This document shows positions 59,100-64,000 of a stretch of DNA of 64,000 bases, piece after piece (the first letter of the stretch is position 1; each line of letters opens with the position of its first letter). The position numbers and the translations under genes are program-made. Origin of the DNA: Alphaproteobacteria bacterium (lineage in GTDB: Bacteria; Pseudomonadota; Alphaproteobacteria; Micropepsales; Micropepsaceae). The notes beneath the pieces are model-generated. The model was not told where the DNA came from. It did no database searches and saw nothing but the letters and a program-made list of their open reading frames with translations. The stretch covers positions 1 to 64,000 of the forward strand of contig CANHNJ010000001.1 in NCBI GenBank assembly GCA_947462105.1. The letters run 5' to 3'.

Positions 59100-60322
59100 G
59101 TGGCATCTGGCACCCCTTCACCCAGCACGCTACCGCGCCTGCGCCACTGGCGGTGGCGCGGGGTGCGGGCGCGTCGCTCATTCTTGAGGATGGCCGCCGC
59201 ATCCTTGACGGCATTTCGTCCTGGTGGGTGACGACGCACGGTCACAGCCATCCCCGCATCATGGCGGCGATCCGCAAGCAGACCGAACAACTGGATCAGG
59301 TGATCTTCGCCGGCTTCACGCACCAGCCCGCCGAAGACCTTGCTGCCGAACTTCTCAAGATCGTGCCGCCCGGCTTGCGCCAAGTCTTTTATTCCGACAC
59401 CGGTTCGACGTCGGTGGAAGTGGCGCTGAAGATGGCGCTGGGCTTCTGGCACAATAGCGGTAAACCGCGCACCCGGATCATCGCGCTGGAACACGCCTAT
59501 CATGGCGACACCATCGGCACGATGGCGGCGGGCGCGCGCGGCGTCTTCAATGCGGCGTATGAGCCGCTGCTGTTCGACGTGGCGCGGCTGCCTTTTCCAT
59601 CCGATCCCAAAGCCACGCTGGCGGCGCTGGAACGCGAAGCCCCCAATGCCGCCGCCCTGATTGTCGAACCGCTGCTGCTGGGCGCGGGCGGCATGCTGAT
59701 GTATGGCCCGGACATCCTGCGCGAGATGAAGGCGATCTGCGAGAAACACGGCACGCTCTTCATCGCCGACGAAGTGCTGACCGGTTTTGGCCGCACCGGC
59801 ACGCTGTTCGCCTGCGAGCAGGCGGGCGTGACGCCGGATATTCTCTGCCTCGCCAAGGGGCTCACGGGCGGGGCGCTGCCGCTGGCGGCGACACTGGCGA
59901 CGCCCGCGATCTTCGAGGCGCATTATTCCACCGACCGCCGCAAGACCTTCTTCCATTCCAGTTCCTACACCGCCAATCCCATCGCCTGCGCCGCCGCGCG
60001 TGCGAATCTGGGCGTCTGGCGCGACGAACCCGTGCGCGAGCGCATCACCATGCTGGCGCAGATGCAGGAAGAACGGCTGGCGCCGTTCCGCGCTGATCCG
60101 CGCGTCACAAACGTGCGTAGAATTGGCACGGTCGCGGCGCTGGACCTGAAAGTGTCCGACCCCGGCTATCTCGCAGATGCGGGGCCGAAGCTGACGGCGC
60201 ATGCCCTGGATCGCGGGGTCCTGCTGCGCCCGCTGGGCAACACGATCTATGTGCTGCCGCCCTATTGCATCACGGGGGCGGAACTCGACATTATTTACGC
60301 CGCCATCCTCACCGCCTTGTAA
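59096..60322 (+). CDS. bioA: Adenosylmethionine-8-amino-7-oxononanoate aminotransferase
   Basis: A 408-residue class III PLP aminotransferase that makes 7,8-diaminopelargonic acid with SAM as amino donor. It has the BioA N-terminus IWHPFTQH, SSWWVTTHGHSHP, FYSDTGSTSVEVALKMA, HAYHGDTIGTM, FIADEVLTGFGRTG, and the PLP Lys in LCLAKGLTGGALPL. It starts with GTG inside the bioD stop codon. Last gene of the biotin operon. Confidence 0.94.
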   Translation: MSGIWHPFTQHATAPAPLAVARGAGASLILEDGRRILDGISSWWVTTHGHSHPRIMAAIRKQTEQLDQVIFAGFTHQPAEDLAAELLKIVPPGLRQVFYSDTGSTSVEVALKMALGFWHNSGKPRTRIIALEHAYHGDTIGTMAAGARGVFNAAYEPLLFDVARLPFPSDPKATLAALEREAPNAAALIVEPLLLGAGGMLMYGPDILREMKAICEKHGTLFIADEVLTGFGRTGTLFACEQAGVTPDILCLAKGLTGGALPLAATLATPAIFEAHYSTDRRKTFFHSSSYTANPIACAAARANLGVWRDEPVRERITMLAQMQEERLAPFRADPRVTNVRRIGTVAALDLKVSDPGYLADAGPKLTAHALDRGVLLRPLGNTIYVLPPYCITGAELDIIYAAILTAL

Positions 60323-60367
60323 CCTTCGCGCCATCCGGCACGAAGTGAGAGCAAAGGAAGGAACACC

Positions 60368-61042
60368 ATGAAGACCGCTATCGCTCTCCTGTTCTCGCTG
60401 GCACTCACCGGTTCCGCTTTCGCGGCGGAACTGAACAAGCCGATCCCGGCGCCCGCCGCCGATCCCGCCAGCATGGCGGCGACGGAAAAGGCCGTGTTCG
60501 CGGGCGGCTGCTTCTGGGGCATCCAGGGCGTCTTCCAGCATGTGAAGGGCGTCAGCCGCGCCGTCTCCGGCTATTCCGGGGGGGCCAAGAACACCGCCAC
60601 CTACGACCAGGTCACCAGCGAGACCACCGGCCATGCCGAGGCGGTGGAAGTCACCTATGACCCCAAGGTGGTGTCGTATGGCACGTTGCTGCAGATCTTC
60701 TTCTCGGTGGCGCATGACCCCACCGAAGTGAACCGCCAGGGCCCTGATAGCGGCCCCAGCTACCGCACCGCCATCTTCCCGCAGTCCCCGGCGCAGGCCG
60801 CGACGGCCCGCGCCTATATCGCCCAGCTCGATGGGGCGAAGCTGTTCGCCCGCCCCATCGCCACCAGGATCGAAGCCTTCAAGGGCTTCTTCGCGGCCGA
60901 GGCCTATCACCAGGATTTCCTGACCCTGAACCCGTCCTATCCCTATATCGTCATCAACGACCTGCCCAAGCTGCGCAATCTGGCGCGCGTCTGGCCGCAA
61001 TACTGGCGGGCCGAGCCGGTGCTGGTCATGGCCAAGAAGTAG
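60368..61042 (+). CDS. msrA: Exported peptide-methionine (S)-S-oxide reductase
   Basis: A 224-residue MsrA that reduces methionine-S-sulfoxide in proteins. A signal peptide (ending GSAFAAE) places it in the periplasm. The catalytic GGCFWG motif has Cys48, and SGYSGG, TGHAEAVEVTYDP and AYHQDF are also present. There is no other Cys in the mature protein, so this is a one-Cys form without the usual resolving cysteine, and the reductant must differ from the classic relay. AAGGAAGG lies upstream of the ATG. Confidence 0.93.
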   Translation: MKTAIALLFSLALTGSAFAAELNKPIPAPAADPASMAATEKAVFAGGCFWGIQGVFQHVKGVSRAVSGYSGGAKNTATYDQVTSETTGHAEAVEVTYDPKVVSYGTLLQIFFSVAHDPTEVNRQGPDSGPSYRTAIFPQSPAQAATARAYIAQLDGAKLFARPIATRIEAFKGFFAAEAYHQDFLTLNPSYPYIVINDLPKLRNLARVWPQYWRAEPVLVMAKK

Positions 61043-61245
61043 GTTCCGGCCCCGGCGGGGCAAAAAGCGGGAAAAGCTGACAAAATCGTCATCGCCGGAT
61101 TTACCAAGTCCCGGATTCCGGGGCAAAAAACCCGGGTTAACCGGTTTCCTTCGGCGGATGTTTCTGCTACCTCCTCACGCCGGTTTGAGACCCGCGGAAC
61201 GCCTTGGGGGCGTTCTCGCGCAACTTGCGAAGCGAAACTGAAAAC

Positions 61246-61830
61246 ATGAACAAGAATATGGAACGCCTTGCCATTGGCGGCGGCGCGCTTGTGCTGGGCC
61301 TGTTGCTCGGCTGGGCCGTGCGCGGCGTGGCGACCTACAATGTCGCCACCGAGACCACCACGCCGTATGACGACTGGCGCACCTACTGCCCGGCGGCAGC
61401 GGTCGAGCAGACCTCGTGCGAAGTGATGGGCGATGTCGTCGATCCGGCCCTCAAGGCCACGGTGGCGCGCATCTCCATCGTCTACGACATGCGCAACAAG
61501 GAAAAGCCCGGCCAGGAAATGATCGCCTTCATGCTGCCGCATGATGTGCTGCTGGATGCCGGCGTCGGCGTGCAGGTCGGCAAGGACCCGGTCAAGGTCT
61601 TCCAGTACCGCACCTGCAACAATGTCGGCTGCCTGGCGGTGACGCCGCTGGAGCCCGCCATGAAGTCGGCGCTCCGGTCCAACACCGAGACCAAGATTTC
61701 CTTCACCGGTGCGGCGGCGAACGCCAAGGCGCAGACGCTGGCCGTTTCGTTCAAGGGCTTCAACAGCGCCCTGTCCGCCTATGAGCGTGGCGAAGGCCGC
61801 CGCTCGTCCATGTTCTGGAGATTCTTCTGA
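61246..61830 (+). CDS. IalB-family membrane-anchored protein
   Basis: A 194-residue member of the invasion-associated locus B family. An N-terminal membrane segment (LAIGGGALVLGLLLGWAVRG) lacks an obvious cleavage site, so it is probably anchored with the domain in the periplasm. The IalB core follows: YDDWRTYCP, CEVMGDVVD, MIAFMLPHDVLLDAGVGVQV, RTCNNVGCLAVTPL and SFKGFNSAL, with four Cys for two disulphides. The role in free-living bacteria is unknown. The stop overlaps the next IalB gene (TGATG). ATG 61246 was taken; 61258 is possible. Confidence 0.83.
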   Translation: MNKNMERLAIGGGALVLGLLLGWAVRGVATYNVATETTTPYDDWRTYCPAAAVEQTSCEVMGDVVDPALKATVARISIVYDMRNKEKPGQEMIAFMLPHDVLLDAGVGVQVGKDPVKVFQYRTCNNVGCLAVTPLEPAMKSALRSNTETKISFTGAAANAKAQTLAVSFKGFNSALSAYERGEGRRSSMFWRFF

Positions 61831-62384
61831 TGAAAACCGCCTCCATCCTCGCCGGTGCCGCGCTCGCGGCGCTCGCTTCCACCGCTGTCCTGGCGCAGAC
61901 GCCGCAGGGCACGCCGGACGTCCGCACCTTTGGCGACTTTCAGGTGCGCTGCTTCCAGGTCCAGGGCGGCAGCCCCTGCGATATGTTCGAGCAGGTGCGC
62001 AACCGCGACACCGGCCAGCCGCTGATCAATTTCAGCATCGCCTTCCTGCCCGCCAACAACCGCTATGTGATGGTGCTGGGCGTGCCGCTGGGCGTCTCGC
62101 TCGCGGCGGGCGCGGTGATCCAGACCAACACTTTCGCCACGCCGGTGATGAAGTTCCGCCGTTGCGACCGCGCCGGCTGCTATGTCGAAGCGGCGGTGGA
62201 AAAGCCACTGATCGATGCCTTCATGAAGTCCAGCGGCGAAGGCAAGCTGCGCCTCACCGCTGATGGCGAAGACAAGGCCCGCGAGTTCCCGATTTCCTTC
62301 AACGGCTTCAACGCCGCCCATGACAACATGGTGGAATCGAACCGTTCGCGCTCCAAGCCTGCTGCTGCGCCCGCCGCGCCGTAA
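61830..62384 (+). CDS. IalB-family secreted protein
   Basis: A 184-residue second IalB homologue with a cleavable signal peptide (ending TAVLAQ). Core segments: FGDFQVRCFQV, SPCDMFEQVRN, MVLGVPLGVSLAAGAVIQT, FRRCDRAGCYVEAAV and SFNGFNAAHDNM. The spacing of the Cys pair matches the upstream paralogue. Coupled translation suggests the membrane-anchored and soluble forms are made together. A terminator follows. Confidence 0.85.
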   Translation: MKTASILAGAALAALASTAVLAQTPQGTPDVRTFGDFQVRCFQVQGGSPCDMFEQVRNRDTGQPLINFSIAFLPANNRYVMVLGVPLGVSLAAGAVIQTNTFATPVMKFRRCDRAGCYVEAAVEKPLIDAFMKSSGEGKLRLTADGEDKAREFPISFNGFNAAHDNMVESNRSRSKPAAAPAAP

Positions 62385-62404
62385 GCGAGGTTGTTTTCAA
62401 ACGA

Positions 62405-62435
62405 AAAGCCCGCGCAGTGATGCGTGGGCTTTTTT
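62405..62435 (+). terminator. Rho-independent terminator
   Basis: AAAGCCCGCGCA and TGCGTGGGCTTT form a 12-bp stem (one G-T pair) with a GTGA tetraloop and a T-run to 62435. It ends the IalB operon. Confidence 0.92.
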
Positions 62436-62446
62436 GTTAAGCGCGA

Positions 62447-62574
62447 GCCCGGCAGCGGAGCCGCCGGGCGACCCGCAGCATCCGCCAGCTTCCTTCCCAC
62501 TTCGGCGCGAAGCGCCAGGAAGGGGGAAGGTGTCGCAAGAAGGTGTTTGCCACTTGGCAAACCCGACTTGCGAC
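62447..62574. repeat. Cluster of three intergenic inverted repeats
   Basis: Three hairpins stand in a row: GCCCGGC/GCCGGGC (62447-62469), GGCGC/GCGCC (62504-62516) flanked by CTTCC- and GGAAG-type arms, and a nested structure of GTCGCAAG/CTTGCGAC enclosing GTTTGCCA/TGGCAAAC (62532-62574). No ORF is evident. The arrangement resembles REP/BIME-like or small palindromic elements, but copy number cannot be judged here. Confidence 0.6.
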
Positions 62575-62626
62575 GGATGGGGGTTCAAGAATGAAACGGC
62601 AGCCAACGCAGACCGCCCAAACAGTC

Positions 62627-63130
62627 TCAGGCAGCCGGTATGAACTTCAGCGCCGCGCCATTCATGCAATAGCGCAGGCCGGTGGGCTTGGGCCCGTCAT
62701 CGAAGACATGGCCCAGATGCCCGCCACAGCGGCTGCACTGCACTTCCACCCGCACCATGCCGTGGCTGTCATCGCGGTTTTCGATCACCACCGTCTTGGC
62801 GATCGGCTGGTAGAAGCTGGGCCAGCCGGTGCCGCTCTCGAACTTGGTCTGGGATGCGAACAGGGGCAGGGCGCAGCCCATGCAGGCGAACACGCCCTTG
62901 CGATGCTCCTTCAGCAGCGGGCTGGTGCCGGGATATTCCGTCGAAGCCAGGCGCAGCACTTCATAGGATTCCTTGGGCAGGATTTTCTGCCATTCGGCGG
63001 CAGTTTTGTTCACGGCAAAGGTGGCGGCCAGGGCTTCACCACCGGCGCCGCGCGTCAGCAGGGCGCCGCCGCCAGCCGCCAGGGCGGTGCCGCCCAGCAG
63101 CAGGGTCGTCAAGAACCGGCGTCTATTCAT
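62627..63130 (-). CDS. msrB: Tat-exported peptide-methionine (R)-S-oxide reductase
   Basis: A 167-residue MsrB that reduces methionine-R-sulfoxide. It has a twin-arginine signal (MNRRRFLTTLLLGG), zinc-binding pairs CMGC and CSRC, SGTGWPSF, the HLGHVFDDGP segment, and the catalytic Cys in RYCMNGAALKF. Zinc enzymes often use Tat, which fits. No separate resolving Cys is visible. It is convergent with the IalB operon, beyond which lies msrA, so both Msr activities are exported from this locus. A TATAGT near 63158 is a possible -10 box. Confidence 0.92.
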   Translation of the reverse strand: MNRRRFLTTLLLGGTALAAGGGALLTRGAGGEALAATFAVNKTAAEWQKILPKESYEVLRLASTEYPGTSPLLKEHRKGVFACMGCALPLFASQTKFESGTGWPSFYQPIAKTVVIENRDDSHGMVRVEVQCSRCGGHLGHVFDDGPKPTGLRYCMNGAALKFIPAA

Positions 63131-63265
63131 GGTCCGTCTCCATTCCGTGCTGGCACTATACGCGATCTTGTCCCTGTTTGGTTCGTCCGGATGGCGAAAA
63201 AGTTACATGGGAACTGCCGGCGCCGTCCCCCGTTCTCATGACACCCCACCCCCAAGGAGCATGAC

Positions 63266-63457
63266 ATGGACAAGGATCGTATCGAGGGCTCGGCCAAGCA
63301 GGCCCAGGGCGCGCTCAAGGAAGTTGCCGGCAAGCTCACCGGCGACAGCAAGCTCAAGGCCGAAGGTGCGGCCGACAAGCTGACCGGCAAGCTGCAGAAC
63401 GCGGTCGGCGGCGCCAAGGATGCGCTGCGCGACGCCCTGGACGACGCCAAGCACTAA
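63266..63457 (+). CDS. CsbD-family stress protein
   Basis: A 63-residue hydrophilic helical protein with the CsbD pattern: MDKDRIEGSAKQAQGALKE, then KLTGDSKLKAEGAADKLTGK and QNAVGGAKDALRDAL. Abundant general-stress proteins of unknown mechanism. AAGGAG lies 6 bases before the ATG. It has its own strong terminator. Confidence 0.92.
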   Translation: MDKDRIEGSAKQAQGALKEVAGKLTGDSKLKAEGAADKLTGKLQNAVGGAKDALRDALDDAKH

Positions 63458-63477
63458 AGTCTTTCTGCATCACGGTG

Positions 63478-63507
63478 AAAGCCCGGCGACAATGTCGCCG
63501 GGCTTTT
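63478..63507 (+). terminator. Rho-independent terminator
   Basis: AAAGCCCGGCGACA and TGTCGCCGGGCTTT form a perfect stem around a single base (effective loop a little wider), followed by TTTT. It ends the csbD gene. Confidence 0.92.
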
Positions 63508-63548
63508 CGTGTGTTATAGCTGCCCAGTCGAACCAGGTGGAGGATTAC

Positions 63549-64000
63549 GTGGGCAAGTTTTTTGGATGGACGAAATCCATCTTCCTCTCCGTCCTGAACA
63601 GCTTGGCCCGCTTCGTCATGGGCCTGATCCTGCTGCTGGCGGTGATCGTGGTGATCGTGCTGGCGCGGGGCGACGGCATGCCGTCCAGCATGGTGCTGAC
63701 GCTCGATCTGCGCGAGGCCATTGCGGATTCGTCCAACGGCCAGGCCGGGCTGCTGATCCCCCAGCCCGTGACGGTGATGGATCTGGTGCTGGCACTGGAA
63801 AATGCCCGCAAGGATGCGCGCGTGAAGGGCGTGGTGCTGCGGCTGGGCAATGGCGCGATCCCGTTGGCCCAGGCGCAGGAGCTGCTGCCATCGCTGGCCA
63901 AGCTGCGCGCCAGCGGCAAGTTCGTGCTGGCGCATGCCTCGGGCTTCAATGGCGCCGGGCTGGGCGACTATGTCACCGCCACCGCCGCCGAAAGCATCTG
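63549..64000 (+). CDS. sppA: Signal peptide peptidase SppA, N-terminal part
   Basis: The first 150 codons of an S49-family membrane protease, cut by the window edge. A GTG start at 63549 follows GGAGG by 5 bases. An N-terminal membrane anchor (FVMGLILLLAVIVVIVLA) is followed by the typical SppA opening: MVLTLDLREAIADS, TVMDLVLALENARKDARVKGVVLRLGN and SGKFVLAHASGFN. It degrades cleaved signal peptides in the inner membrane. The catalytic Ser and Lys lie partly beyond or near the cut and cannot be confirmed. Confidence 0.88.
   Translation, partial: MGKFFGWTKSIFLSVLNSLARFVMGLILLLAVIVVIVLARGDGMPSSMVLTLDLREAIADSSNGQAGLLIPQPVTVMDLVLALENARKDARVKGVVLRLGNGAIPLAQAQELLPSLAKLRASGKFVLAHASGFNGAGLGDYVTATAAESI

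Noticed and set aside
58886-61126. A 746-codon minus-strand open frame
   Set aside because: Antisense to bioD, bioA and msrA, all of which have unmistakable motifs.
1-64000. CRISPR arrays, tRNA or rRNA genes, prophage genes
   Set aside because: No regularly spaced direct repeats, no cloverleaf-like sequences and no phage structural or integrase motifs were seen in either strand.

Overview
The window reads as chromosomal DNA of a GC-rich, aerobic, Gram-negative alphaproteobacterium. Supporting signs are large TonB-dependent receptors, many Tat-type signal peptides, two IalB-family proteins, a TIGR02466-type oxygenase, TPR-methyltransferase fusions and several genes that appear leaderless. A Rhizomicrobium/Micropepsales or Caulobacter/Sphingomonas-like relative is a guess from gene content; there is no rRNA or tRNA in the window to test it.

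Layout. 0-2.8 kb: relics of two IS3-type elements flank a Tat-exported beta-helix protein. 2.8-10 kb: a secreted GlcG/HbpS-like protein and a secreted aldose epimerase, then moaA-moeA, a TIGR02466 oxygenase and a TPR-methyltransferase. 10-16 kb: a TonB receptor and a tandem pair of exported FMN hydroxy-acid dehydrogenases, one with an altered active site. 16-24 kb: a beta-propeller gene and histidine kinase diverge from a CHRD protein and a cytochrome c-PQQ dehydrogenase, followed by an OmpR-type regulator and a second propeller. 24-30 kb: cspA, three very small genes, an SDR and a Tat-exported enolase-superfamily enzyme, moaB and a soluble PQQ sugar dehydrogenase. 30-38 kb: a GntR/FCD regulator, a GH51 arabinofuranosidase, the DUF1592/DUF1552 pair and a bicupin. 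38-44.6 kb: an ABC-2 permease relic, a second TonB receptor, a porin, and a BlaI operon whose sensor gene has collapsed. 44.6-51.4 kb: an acetyl-xylan-esterase-like enzyme and a sialate O-acetylesterase diverge from two Nif3-family genes and an SGNH hydrolase. 51.4-64 kb: feoAB, PilZ, MOSC, a second TPR-methyltransferase, bioFDA, exported MsrA and MsrB around two IalB genes, CsbD and the start of sppA.

How the genes fit together. Much of the window encodes a cell-envelope programme for plant-type polysaccharide and sugar use: receptors for uptake; GH51, CE7, SASA, SGNH and epimerase enzymes for processing; and periplasmic quinoprotein and flavin oxidation. Molybdenum-cofactor, biotin and ferrous-iron genes supply cofactors. 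The strongest unusual signals are: (i) an exported Nif3 gene followed in the same frame by a second Nif3 copy that has lost metal ligands; (ii) an exported FMN dehydrogenase pair in which one copy has Tyr in place of the catalytic His; (iii) a 14-bp motif repeated before the GntR gene and the GH51 gene; (iv) closely similar leaderless upstream sequences at moaA and moaB; (v) a BlaI operon with a truncated M56 sensor joined to a GIN domain interrupted by an amber codon; and (vi) AGRG-type low-complexity inserts that recur in unrelated, mostly exported proteins.
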